64,000 nt of DNA from Telopea speciosissima (taxonomy: Eukaryota; Streptophyta; Magnoliopsida; Proteales; Proteaceae): contig NC_057923.1 of assembly GCF_018873765.1 (NCBI RefSeq), positions 59,266,593 through 59,330,592 of the forward strand, read 5' to 3'. This document shows positions 34,861 through 48,800 of this stretch, in pieces; positions within the stretch are counted from its first letter, which is position 1, and the number at the start of each line of letters is the position of its first letter. The notes beneath the pieces were generated by a model. That model worked only from the letters and a program-made list of their open reading frames with translations, was not told the DNA's origin and searched no databases. The translations under genes and the position numbers were made by a program.

Positions 34861-36808
34861 TTAGCTGACCCTCAACTTTACAGGCAGAATTGATATGTAA
34901 TCAACGACCATCGCAAATAAGAATTAATGGATGAGTGGAGTTTGTGCTTGAGGATCTACAAGGTGAAATCAGCAGATAAGTGTTTTGTAACAGATCACGT
35001 ATCTCAATTCATTCATTTTTTTTTCCCTTCTGTGATTGTCGTCTTTATAGTATCATCTATAGAAGGTTCTGTTATAAGTGGCTTCATCAATATGTAATGT
35101 TCTATATGGATTCTAATCATGAATAAAACTGTGGTTTAGTTCTGGAAGATAGTGTTGGAGGATTAATCACTGATGACTTGTTGCTATTTGAGTAAAGCAC
35201 TACATACCAAGTCTTACAACAGCGTTGACATTCTGTCTGGGATAAGACTTAAATCACAATAAGAATAGTCATACTTTGATTAACAGTTCCTTATTTCTTC
35301 TTCTTAACTTTGGAAGTGGAAGGGTCACCAAATCCCTAATCCTTGGCAAGTGAAGTTTGCCTCAATTGATAATCTTAAAAAACATTTTTTTTTCCCTGCA
35401 GCAAATGATGGATTTCACTCCTCACAAGGGTTGCAGAGTTTTTTTTTTGTTTTTTTTTGGGGTGAGGAAGAAGAATTGTAATATGTAGGATACAGCCAGA
35501 AAACCTTGAAGTTTGTACTTTGAGCTTGGCCTAGCCTGTGTTGGTCCATGATGCGTGCTTCCTTGATTCTGGCTTCCTAGGGATAAATGGTAAGGAATGG
35601 AATTTGGTGCCATAAGATAACCTGGTCTATGAGGTTTGCATGGTTTGGTCCTTTCTAGTTGGTTCCCAAATAAGGCCCAACAAGGTAGGAAAAAAACCAG
35701 TGTCTTAACCTGGTTAAAGCTAGACGGTTTGAACGGTTTACTTGGGTTCCAGTATTGCATTCAGGACTGATTGGCATTTGATCCAAAGACGGTTCAAACC
35801 TATGAAACTGAGTTCATGATCTATACTATTAAGCCACTAAGCCTCACCTCTTCGCCACACTACATGGCAAATGCACCATTGCAGAAAAGAACAAAACATA
35901 ATTTTCCAAAGTAGATCCAAGTTTTGAGAGAGAGAGAGAGAGAGGTCAGATTCTTGCACAATCGCCATTTAACTTCCCTTGATTTTCTATGACCTTTAGA
36001 AAAGAGCTTCCCAGTGCACGAGGTTTCCGCTACGCCTAGATCTGGGAGAGGAAAATGTACCCAGCCTTACCCCCTACGTCACAGGAGTGGCTGTTTCCAA
36101 GTTTCTATGACCTTTATATTGATAAAAAAAACACATGTTTATCTATCATTCGAAGTATGGCTTAGAGTAGAACTGACAGTAGTAAAAGAATCCATGTAAC
36201 CAATCACATTTAGTTGGGATAAGACATTTTTGGGGTTTTGAAGATTCATGGGCATCACTTACCTCCTTGTGAGTCAAACTTGTTCGTGATCAATGCCATC
36301 TAAGAAACAATATCCGGGAATTTGGTTTTAGAAAGTGGCTCATTTACACAAGAGATCAGGTTGTTTTGAACATTTATGACAACTTGAAAGGGGTTATCAT
36401 CCATGTATTAAGGATGCTTCAATGCACTTAAATGGTAGGATGAACATGCCAACAATCTTTGTGCTAGAGGCTGTTTTACAAAATAATGAACTTGTGAACC
36501 CATCCACTTCCTGAAGAGATTTATCTGGCCACTCATTTTGTCAAAAGAATGATCAATTCAGTTATGTATCATCAACCAGAAGATGATGTTGACTACCATT
36601 TGAATAATATTGCAGCATCCAAGGACTCCAAACCTGAAAATTTGAACATCAAAACCAATAAATCAACATGGAACTCAGCTATCCTACTTAATCCCAACAA
36701 TGAGGGATAGAAACATCCACTAAAAAAATGGAAATTTACCTGTAACAGTACCATATGAAGGAAGCTGAAGGAGAAAATTCTACATGTTTATATTGCTTTT
36801 AGGTATCT
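34861..36808. other. Spacer between two convergent genes
   Basis: The 3' flank of the G3P dehydrogenase gene (AATAAA at 35122) faces the 3' end of the dehydrogenase-like gene on the other strand. Between them are low-complexity T runs and SINE remnants at 36009-36102 and 36190-36232. No gene is seen. Confidence 0.55.
36009..36232 (+). mobile_element. Au-type SINE remnants
   Basis: At 36009-36102 the SINE body is recognisable (CCCAGTGCACGAGGTTTCCG, ATGTACCCAGCCTTACCCC, GTGGCTGTTTCC). At 36190-36232 the tail follows in degraded form (ATCCATGTAACCAATCACAT, TTAGTTGGGATAAG). Body and tail in the right order suggest one decayed SINE with extra sequence between them. Confidence 0.6.
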
Positions 36809-39800
36809 TCACGTGTATATCCCCAATCCAACCTCTTTGGGGTCAGTCTCTACCATCCAAGGAGGTCTGCCAAGGGAAACTATAGTCAACTAAAATTAAA
36901 ACATAAAAAGTGACGGGAAGTTGTGAACCTGGAATCAGACTCCATACTTGTTCATTATAAAATTAATTGTTCCTTGTGCAGCGCGGTTGAGAAGCACTTC
37001 TCTGGCCTCAATTGGAATACCTTCAGGCTATATGGAGAATGTAAAAAGGATTCAGAACAGCTTGTGTATGTGTGTTTGTTGTGTGTGTGTGTGTGATCTG
37101 TTATACATACTTCTTCTGGAAACCAAACACCTGGTTTTGTGTTTCCTTCAAGAACAGCCAATACAAATGCAGCCGTTGCAATGCCCACTGATCTGTAAAT
37201 CATCACTCCAGTTAAAATGTCTAGTTTAAAATCATAGCATGCACCTACTAGCTCCAGTTGTCCTAGAAAATGACACCAAGAGAAAAGAAAAAGGACAAAA
37301 AAAAAAAATAAAAATGAAGGAACTGTGGAAACAAGGAATTTTATGATCATTTTGCTATTTCAACAACATGCCTAGTCAAATGGGGTAAATTCCAATATTC
37401 TCTGCGAAAAGCTCTGAAAAGTAAGACTTACACAGAAAGTTGTCTGTGACTGAATATTCCAACAGTCTTGCGCCCATTTGAGCACTCCAAATCAACCTAT
37501 GCACAGTGAAGAAAAGAAGAAAATAGAATGATCGGTGTATGGTTTGAGGTTTTATTTAACATGAATGGACTTGTCTCACTCACTTCCTCTCATGAAAACA
37601 TGTAAGCTTCGAAAGAAAATCATTAGAAGTGACAGCGATAATTTCCTAAAGTTTCTTTTCACTTCCTATTGGCCTACCCTCATGGAAACACGCTCTCCAG
37701 CAATTTCATCAATAACTCGGACCAGAGGGTCAAAAAGTTGAACCAGTTGTTGAACTTTGCGTCTGTCTCTCAGAAATTCCTGCAAGATTTACCAGATCTT
37801 AAACCTTGATTGTGGATAGAATGAAATGACAAATAACTAAAGACTTATAGTATTTTAGTTAATAAGATATATTCTTTTCTAAGATATTAACTTTCTGGTC
37901 GGCATGTTAAGATGCATAGGCAACATTCTAGTCCGTTTTCCAATCAGATATGTAAGTAGATAAAAAAAATTATTCATAACTTCATAACACAATTTCAAAA
38001 TTGGAATGGTAACAAAGCAAGAGATATTAGAGCATACTGCTGGAAAAAGATTTGTCATAGCTTCCATTCCCCAATTCCAAAAGAAGGGAGCAGTACCAAA
38101 TCGAGCACTGATGGTTGGTATACCCAAGACCTCATGAGCACTACTTACTTCGGGTAAGTTTCTGAAAAAATAAATTGTTTAAGAATCAGTTCACATTCAC
38201 TTGAAATTATTTCAATTGTAAGAATAGTCTTAACATCAAACCAAAGTGATCTGAACTCCTGTGAGTTTCCTAAGGAGGAACCATGAAACAAGTACCTTTT
38301 TCCTCATTTCTTCTACCCTTATACACATTATAAACTAGTTATCCATTTGATATTTTAATGTAAGTTCAGTGATCTTTGCCTAATTAACCAGAGAGTGGAA
38401 CAGGAGCAGCACAGAACAAAAAGCTTAAAAATCTCTCATTTAATAACTCCGTCATGGAGCTTTAAGTGCTTTTTTATGAAAGGATGAATTGAAAACCGAA
38501 AGTTGATACACTGAAACTGCTGAATTAAACGCCAACACAGAAACACCACACTCCCTAAACAGTTCTAATTACTGGCGATAGCACTTAGCATCATTTTAGT
38601 AAAACACATTTTTCCTAATTTACAAATGCATCAGTGTTTTTTTTTTCATTTTAGATTCCCAAAAAGTGTAGGAAAAATATTCACATTCATTCTCACTTTT
38701 TCACTTGGATGAGTTAGACCATGCAGAGTGGAAATATTAGCTGCATTTTCATGTTCCGTTTCTTGAAATTTTCTCAGACAGAGGAGGATAGTTATTCTAG
38801 CATTATATTCTTCTTCCTTTGTAATTCTAACTTTAGGAGCTGTGGAGCAATGTTTTTGAGTTGGGACATTATGACACCGAGATGCATGAGATATGAACCT
38901 CAACGGATAATGCCAAAGCCTCATGCTACCTCACTTCGTTAAAAAAAAATGGAAAAAAGACATTTCAATGAAGATAATGAATGTATAAAATTCAATGCAT
39001 AGAAATGGCTTAAGATTTTACTGTTCTTGTTAACTGTTTAATGTGATCTTAAGTCATTAAGTTCACATGAGAAGGTACAGAAATCAAGTAACTTTCAAAA
39101 AGTGTTGCAAATCAGTAATGACTATTTGAATGCTACTGCGTGCATGTGTGGAGAGAGAGAGAGAGAGAGAGAATGGTGTTGCTAGTGTTGCATTTGCTTT
39201 CCTTGAAGGGAAGAGAGTAGGTGAGGGTTTAGAAAAGGGGAAGAAGAAAGGAAAGGGTGTTTTTGTCCAGTTGTCCCAAAAAAATGGATAGAACCACCAT
39301 GCATGTGAATCCATCCAAAAGAGGATTTACAAAATTACAAGCAACAAATTTTGTTTGAGGGTAAGATAAGGAAAATTGTGGATGTTCCAGAAGCAGTTTT
39401 TTTTTTTTAACCCGAACTTATCTGGGACCCGGGCCGGCCCCTAGGATTTTATTACGATCAAAACCAATGAATAAAGAATACAAGGGGGGGACATTCCCGC
39501 CTTACCCCAACCGAGCATTTACAAATCTCTCTCAAAAACTCAGTAAAGAAGCTCACCCCTATACAAAAACCCCAACACAGAGGATTACCTATTTCTCAAA
39601 ACCGGGAAGCCAAGCGCATCCTCCCTTGGGATTCGACGCAACCCCTGAGGTATATGCATGATATGCATGTCACCATGAAATTCCAAGTCCGACTCTGAAG
39701 TACAAGCTAATGTCGCTAAAAAATCCGCCGTTGTTACGATGTCCTGGAACCAGTACCAACCTTCCCAAAACCCACACTTCCTTCTTGTGGTGCTTAACAC

Positions 39801-42800
39801 GGTTACTGCCGAATCAGATTTGACATGAAAACCTACGAAGCCCAACTTAGCACACAAATTTAAGCCATCTCTTAACGCCTGAATTTCAGCCAAACAGTTG
39901 GTGCATGTCCCGTAAAAATTAGCAAATGCATCAATTATATCCCCCTGAGTGTTCCTAATAATACCTCCTCCCCCCCCCCCCATGCCAGGATTACCTTTAC
40001 ACGCACCGTCCACATTGAGCATAACTGAGGAGAAGGGGGGGCACCAGTAAACTGGGATTGGAGGCTTGTTGATAATAAGGGGGTGGGGAATGTCAAAACA
40101 TTGAAGTAACAAAGAATCTTTGAAAGTGGGAGGTTTTTTAAAATTGGATGCATAGGGAATCTCCTTGATCCACAGTCTAATTACCTCAATAATACTGCTG
40201 GCCGGCCGAGATCGCTCTCCATGTCTACGATTATTACGTTCCTTCCATAATTCCCAACTGATAAATGAGGGGAGTAAACCAATGATCCTGCCACCGAGGT
40301 TAGCGAATTTGGCGTGCTTGTGCCAGAACAAAATTTTGCTTCTCACCCCTTGCCCAAGCACCATCTCCACGTCACACAAGGAAGAGAAAAAACTCCAAAC
40401 CTTCCAAGCTGTTCCACCTGCAATCAAACAGTGATAAGCTGATTCCCCTCTTGGCTGTCCCTAACACATGCATTTCAACGCAAGGGGGATTCCCATCTTC
40501 ATTATAGCGTCATCAATAGGGACCCCCCCACATAACACCTGCCAAGTAAAGAAACCTATCTTGGTGGGAATCGAACAGTGCCAGCACCATTTGGCAAAAG
40601 AAACCTTCGGGAAAGGGGTTCTAACTTCGTTCCAAACTGATTTGGCAGTCAACAAACCATCTCTCGCCGGAGTCCACACCAACCAATCCTCCTTATCAGA
40701 GAAAGCAGACTTGCCTGCTGTCAAGCTGTCCCTGACCGGGTTGGAATCAATCTTTGCCAGAATCTCTTGGTTCCATTCCCCCGCTGTGTTAAGGACCTCC
40801 TTGATGGTAAGATTTAAGTCAAGGTGGATCGCTCCATCTACATAGTCCACTAGGGCACCCCATCTGGACCAATTATCCAGCCAAAAACTAATATCACCTC
40901 TTCCAATAAGCCACCTAGATTTGGCAATAAAAGTTTCTTTGTGCATTAAGGCTCTCCTCCACGAGATCGTCCCTGTCCTCCTCCCCCCCTGCAAGAGTGA
41001 AATGCTCGTTCTTGAGTAATTTAGCTTTAAAGAAAGCACTCCATAAAGAGTTACAAGACCAAGTCCTCCAAAGGCCTTTTAGGCGCAACGCCAGGCCCAT
41101 CTCTTCCAACCTACGGATTCCCAAGCCGCCCTCATCGGTTTATAGGCCTTCTCCCAGCCTACCCAATGGTGTCGTTTCCCCCACTTTGAGTTACCCCACA
41201 AGAAATCAGCGCAAATGCTGTTACAGCGTTTTATTACCGTCCTGGGTAAGTCCAGAGTTGACATGAGGTGGATTGGCATCGAGGAGAGCACATGCTTGAG
41301 TAAGATCAATCTCCCACCGACAGACAACAACTTCCCTTTCCAACCAGCAACCCTTTGTCGCATTTTAGCCAGGAAAGCATAAAAAAAACTAACACGCAGC
41401 CACCCTGTGAATAAAGGAGCACCAAGGTATAGAATGGGTAGTTTCTTCCTTGAGAAGCCTGTAACCACTTCCACCATACGCTGTCGGTGATCCGCTACTT
41501 TCTCACTCATAACAAAGCAGCTCTTATCTTTGTTCACCAGCTGCCCCGAGAAGCCCTCATAATTCGCAATGAACCCCATTATTTGTTTTAAAGACGACTT
41601 CAGCCCCATCGAGAATATAATAGTATCATCAGCAAATAAGCTAGAAGAGATTCCCAGGCATCCCCGTGGGAGTTGAAAAAATTTTGCTCTACCTTCAACA
41701 AAAAGAGTTCTTAATCCCCTGCTTAAGACCTCCTCCGCAATGATAAAAAGCGAGGGGGACAAAGGATCGCCTTGTCGAACCCCCCCTCGTGGATTTGAAG
41801 AACCCTGAAGGACCATTATCGAGAATCACCGAGAACCAGCAGTTTTCCACCGTCTTCATGATCAACTTAATCCAGTCATCTGCAAAGCCAAACTTCCTCA
41901 GGACTTAGGTCAGGAAGTCCCATTCTAAACTGTCGTACGCCTTGGCCATATCCAATTTCAAAATCACATTGCCACCACGGGTATCCCTGTTAATGTCCTG
42001 AACGACCTCTTGCACCAAAGCCAAGTTATCATGAATATTCCTGCCCTGTATGAAAGCACCTTGTTCCTCCGCTATAATAGAAGGAAGTAAGCATGCCAAT
42101 CTTATAGAAATAATTTTAGCAATTATTTTGTAAGAGAAATTGCACAAGCTAATGGGGCGAAAGTCAAACATTACCTCTGGATTATCCTTCTTGGGTATAA
42201 GGACCAAGTTAGCAGAAGTGTAGCATCGCGGCAGGTAGCCACCAGCAAAGAAATCTTTCACCGCCTCCCAAACATCGTTGCCAATGATCTCCCAGCAGGC
42301 CGTATAAAAGTAGCTTGTGAATCCATCAAGGCCTGGGGCACTATCTGCAGAGAGCCCAAAAACTGCCTTCTTCACCTCTTCCAAGGAAAGAGAAGCCAAA
42401 AGAAATCAGTTATCCTCTTTAGATATTAAGGAGGGTATATCATGCTGCAGACCTTCATCATGCTGGCTGCCCTAAGATTTGAAAATCTCAGAGAAAAATC
42501 TAACATCTTCATTAGCAATACCCGCTTCATTTGTCATCCACTCTCCATTGTCATTTTTAATTTTAGAGAGATGCTGCTTTCTTCTTTGCACATTTACCAT
42601 GGTGTGGAAGAATTTAGTGTTTCTTTCTCCCTCGTGAAGCCATCACACCCTGGATTTCTGACGCCAAAAAATTTCTTCCTGCAGCAAAACATCATTCAAG
42701 GCCTTCCTCGCTTCACTCAGTTCCTCTCTAGTGGTGTTGGACGGGTTCTGATCAAACTGCAGCTCTGCCCTGCACACTCTATCCTCCGCATTACTAGCAT

Positions 42801-45800
42801 TTTGGTGGATATTGCCGAACACTGCTTTATTCCAATCTCGAAGCTGAACCTGCAGGTTTTTGAGTTTTGCGAAAAGGGAATACAGGGGGGATCCATAGAC
42901 CGGCGTCAACCAGCATTTTGCGACAAAATCCATAAAGCCCGGGTGGCACATTTACCATGGTGTTCCAGAAGCAGTTATATGAAGCATTCAGCAAGCAAGA
43001 ATGAAACTGCTTTTGACAATATTAGCCATTACTTTCTAGGTGACATTGAACATTTAACGTATTTGTAAACTTCCAAAACAGGAAGTGCTATAATCTGACC
43101 AGACATTGTTGGAAAAATTCACTTCCACAAAGTAAATAGATCTCACTATGATTCATGAACAGTTACCTTTCTTCAATTGAGAATTAAGGTTCTAACTACT
43201 AAATTTTGTTATTTCCAAAACTATCAATACATAAGACTCGGGCATCCTTAAACCCAATTAGATAATATGGACAAATGCGATACTTTGTGCATACACAACT
43301 ATGACTAACTTTTGGTATTAATAACCATCTCAAATAGATTGCGATTCTGTAAATCAACAAATGTAGCTATGCAAATTCAAAATGAGAGTCTCATTTGTAG
43401 TTGACAATTGAAAAGACCAGACTCCTCTTGCACTGAGAGATTATTAGATACTTAAAAATGATATTGCAAATTGACTCAAGATAATAAGCATCCACTTAGT
43501 TTGTAGTTTTCATCTTTAATAACGTCACAAACTTCAGTGTTTGCTCTATCTATTACTGCTTATGCTTTATGCAAGTAATAAAACAGATTAAAACTAAACA
43601 AGAAGGAAAAAATTGAGACAATGCAAGAATGAAGATTTCATCATTGACTTTTCATCCCAAGGAGTTGGCTTTCTGGAGGTTCATTTATACAGGATGTAAA
43701 TCATAGATCAAAATATCAAATTGACAAAAGAAAAATCAGAGGAATGTTTTTAAGGGTATAATTTTGCAAATTTAGCCTACTAAATGCATCTTTGTATTAA
43801 ACAACATATCCTTTATTTTCACATGAAATAATTTACGCATGAAAGATTAGCTAACAAAAAAAATTCTTTTGAGAAGTTCCAATAAATAAAGAGAACTTAC
43901 AATAAATAAACATCTTTCTTTCCAATCCCTTTTCCAAAGTCAACATTGAGAACTCCACTGTAAGGCTTTAATTTGACTTTTTCTCCTGATTAAAAGGTTG
44001 GAAACATAGCTAGGAATTCAATGAAAAGTGAACTTGCACCAAACAAAAGCATCCATGACCAATGTAGATGTAGAATACTAACTTTTTAAATTGGGTAAGC
44101 TAAAAACCAGATAAAAGAAAGGAATAATATTCTTGCATAAGAACAAACTTTATATCTAGGAAGACAAGCCAAAACAACAAAGAAACCAAAACAAGGAACC
44201 TTCCAAGATAAGCCTTATGATAGTATTCCAATAACATCAAATATGGCTACTGAAGATGAATGAAGAACAGTCCTATTCAGAGTTGAATAGCTCTACTACA
44301 AAGTCCAAAGATGTAGAATACTGTAGAAAACCTAGGACCTGTAACCAGTAACTTGAGAGAGAAGAAAAGATGAGGAAGATGAGAGAACTGTTTAAACTTA
44401 TCAGTCTCCCTCACAATGCTTGTATTTATAATCTCAAATTACAATAGAAAGGGGAACTCCTAATCAGATTAGGAATTCCTAATCATGATAGGATTTCAAG
44501 TTACAATAGGAAAAGAACTAGAACTAACAACTCAAATTGAAACTAAAACTAACAACTCACAGTAGAATTAGGACTTGACATAATTAGAAACTAGGACTCC
44601 AACTAGGACTAGGAAAATAGAAGATACACATATCAACCAAATCACTGTTCACGTGAACAGTGTCACATGAACAGTACTTCAACACTCCCCCTCAAGCTGG
44701 ATTATACAAATAAGTAAAGAAACAAGATCCAACTCGAACTAAAAGGAAAAAAAAAGAACTCCATAACAATGCAAACACTCCCCCTCAAGTTGGTGCATAC
44801 AAGGTATTAATGCCCAACTTGAACAAAATGAGAAGAAACTAAGTTGCAGCAGAATCCAGCTTGATAGATGAATGTAGCTCCCAAATAAACCTTCAAGAAC
44901 TTGAAATAATTGATCTTCAAAACCTGGACAGACATGATCAGCAAACCGGGACTAGAATTTCTTCCAAAAAAAGGCAGCTTTTAACGATCTTCAATAGCTA
45001 ACCAATGATGAATCTCAAATTGTCATAATGACATAAAATTTTGAAGTTAAATAACTAGAGCAGCAAGTAGTGGAAACGAGCTGAATTAGGCAACGGAAAA
45101 ACACTGTATCAACCCAACTGAAAGTCCTCAAATAGGCAACAACCAAATATCTTCAATACTCTTCAATACTTCAATCTCCCCCTTACGGCAAACTCAACCC
45201 AATAACGAAGGATACCCAATAGCAATGGCAGAGAAAACTGATCTTCTATGTTTTGCACCAATGTTCCTGGAAGTTCTACGTTCTGCAATGTCTGCAGGTA
45301 TACTGTACATAATCCCCCCCCTCACGTGTAGTACACGTGGACATAACAAAGATGATGTAAGAGATAGGGCAAAAACATAATATTCCAGATTTTTCCAAGA
45401 GGTGCTAAGGGTAATGGAAAAGGAAGAAATGACAAATTACAGAATACCATTAACTTCCAAAAGGGTTATGGGTATGTGCAAAATGTATGGGATATGAAGG
45501 GAATTAGAATTATTGAAAGGGAATGGTGTTGGAAAAAAAGATGGCATGACTGTAATTTGGTAGAATTCCACTTTTTAAATACAAACCAAGCCAAAGGGCA
45601 AACTAGTAATAAACCAGAATTTTCAAGGGTCAATTGGGTAGTCAAATAGGGGAATGGCAGAATTGTAAATAACACAATTAAAAAAGGGATGGCATAGTTG
45701 TAATTTAGATGAAATCTGATTACAAATACCACCCAAGGCAAAAGGGTAATGTTGGAATGAGCAGTAATATAAGGACAGAGGTAGATAAGAGAAGATGATA

Positions 45801-48800
45801 AGGGCATAAAGGGAAACTTAAGGAATAAAATAGAGTAACTAATAAAAGAACCAAGTCTCTTGAGTCACGCAACTACAGAAAAGTAAGAAAACACATTCTT
45901 GATAAATCCTGGACCAAAGGATATGGCAACACGTGACATGGGAAACCAACTCATAAAAGGAAAGAATTGATCGCAAAAGGCAAAGAGTTTTGACCGTCTT
46001 CTACCTCTTAACAGTCACGGCTTTGAACCAGCGGAAACAAAGGGGAAACAGAGAGGCAGTAACCAAAGGACCCATTGATGAAGGTTGTCTTCAAACTTCA
46101 AACCAGCAGCCGACGGATCTGGTTCAGATACGGTAGATCGAGATGGATCAAGATGCAGCAGGTCTTCTACTTTTTCGATCAGCAAACAAAAGCAGGTCCT
46201 TCAATCTCCTCTGATAGCGAAAGCAACCCACAGCATCAAATCGATTCAGCAAGTAGAAAACCAAAATTTAATTCCACAAACAAACCTTCGATAGCAATCG
46301 AAGTAAACAACAGCAGCGACAATTGGTGAATCGATCCAAATAAAATTTCCCACAGCAATAATCAACCCTGGAAACCAGAAATTGAAGAACACCTTCTTCT
46401 CTGTTCACTAGCTTCTCAGGAGGAGAGGACCTAGTCGAACCGAGAAACCTTCATCTTCGAACCGACAGTACGGTAAAGTAGGGAAGAGTAGTAGTCCAAA
46501 GGGAAGAAGAAAACCACAGCTGCTGCAAACACCATACAACCAGAGCACCAAACACCGCAACCAACCCAGCAGGAAATCAATATGTAAATCAGCAGGACCT
46601 TTTTCTTCTAAAGAGGACAACACTTTCAACGAACAGAGGTTCTTCAGATGTTGGTTCGATTCACACAACAGCAGTCATCTTCTCCAACAGAATCACTCCA
46701 TGATAAAAAAGGGCAGTAATAGCAGCCCCATCCCCAGACAAAGAACACAGCCAGCAGAAAATTATAGGTGGATGTCCTTCTTCTTCCACCTTTGAACCAG
46801 TCCTCAAAAAGGAACAGCGGCAAGCAACCGACACATAAACAAGGCTTCGAACTTTTAATCGACAGCCATAGCAACAAAAATCAAACAAAAAACTGAATAT
46901 CTATAAACATGCAGCAGCGGTGACGGTGGCTGCTCACCACACCAGAGACCTTACACGACTCTCAAACTGGCAAGACGATAATAACCCAGGGTAACTTCAG
47001 ACCATGAACTCTGATACCATGTAGAAAACCTAGGACCTGTAACCAGTAACTTGAGAGAGAAGTGGTTATAGGTCACAGGTCCTAGGTTTTCTACAAATAC
47101 TAACCTTTATTATAAGCAATAACATCTTCTCCAAGGAGCAAAAAACTAGTTGCTAATATTGTTGGACCAGCACCACCAGAACCTGCTGTGTAATAGGAGA
47201 ATCTGGAAAAGTGGAAAGAACAATTAATTATACTCCTTTTCTTTAAAATGCTTGGAAAACATAAAAAATGAAAATACTAAGTTTCATGGAGACCTGGATA
47301 ATACTGAGTTGAAGTGATTCAGTATATTAAAAGTTGTACAGAACATTTTACGTTACGTTCGTTATACAAGAACAAACCTATTGCTATTAGTGCCAGTAAG
47401 TAAAAGCAAATTGAACACTATGTATTGGATGAGTTTCCAGGTGAGGATAATTTTAGAAAGGAATCTACAAGTTCACAAAACCAAATTCACTTGAACACTT
47501 GCAGAACAGAGAAGGCATGCACCTTATTTTCTCTACTCATGAGATAGGACTATTGACTAACCACTTAATTCAATATATTTACCTATCACACTGTAGATTT
47601 AGGCTGCAATATTTGGTCTGAAGAGAGCCAAAATTCTTGGTACTACTTGGATTTCCAAAGCAAGTGGGTAGGTAGTCAATAACTGGAAAGTCCCCATGAG
47701 TACAGGATCAAGTAAACTTGCTGCAAAGCATGATTTCTTCTTCAAATTGTGGATTTTTTTTTCCATATAATCCTTTTAATCTTTGTTTCATGAAGTTCAT
47801 GATTTATTTTCACTCAATGTCTCAATCTATTACTTTTTTTTTTGCTTCACCTTTTTATTTTCTCGTTTTCATCTATTTTTAATATTCCTCTCTGTTCCTA
47901 AAAGATTGTCCATTATGGAAAAAATGGAGGGAGTATATTTATATGGTTAGACATGGTGTTGTGGTCGTGGGAGGTTGACAATACCACATACTTATATGGG
48001 AACTAGTTCTTATAGGTCTCAGTTTTCGACTGACCTCATACATTCTCTTTTTCCAATTTATTTTCCTGTTCTGGTCTCTTACAATTCCCTTGCCTTGATG
48101 ACCAACAGCTAAATTCATTAAAACCGTTTTGTCATTGCAGCTGCAACAAATTAATATGTTTTGTTTTTTCATGAACCAGAACACCCCCCACCGCCCTCCA
48201 AAAAAAATGCTCATATGGTGCTCAATGTGTACCTGAATATACAGAGAGTATAGACAATAAGTGAAGAAATTTGCAGGGAAAAAATACAGTTCTTTATATG
48301 ACGACATTTTTTTCACCTTTCAATTTTTCAACAGAAATTCTAGTATTCCAGAAAAGGGATATAAAAGTGAATACAGAATTCATCAGAGAAAAGTCATCAA
48401 ATGAAAAATTCTTTGTTAGGTTTTAAAAAAGTTATGTATAGAAAAAAGGAAGATGGACCTACTGAACATTCACCTTGGTGCAATCCCCGGTCGTGAAACC
48501 CTGCTTTGGGATCGATGTCAACCCACAAATATACAAAATAACCAAAATCAAGAGATCAATGGCAAAACTGTAAATATATCTAGGTTTGCAAGGGGAGTGG
48601 CAGAACCGTAATAATCAGAATCAATGGTTGTTTAGAAAGACCAAGAAAGAAGGATAGAAATGGAAGTATTAATTAAATAAGGACTAACTTGGAGCCAAAA
48701 CAAAATAAGGGACAAAATATAACCGCTAGAACAGGGTACTCCCAAGTAAGACAGAAAACAGGATGCAACAGAAATCGAGAACAGAAAAGAAGAATGGAGA

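Noticed and set aside
36948-37027. Possible early end of the saccharopine dehydrogenase-like protein (MNKYGV then stop)
   Set aside because: A good donor (AACAA then GTATGG) is present, and a matching last exon at 36866-36809 restores the family C-terminus.
42442-43068. Open frame of 208 codons on the plus strand
   Set aside because: It is antisense to the L1 LINE and crosses the LINE border and target duplication.
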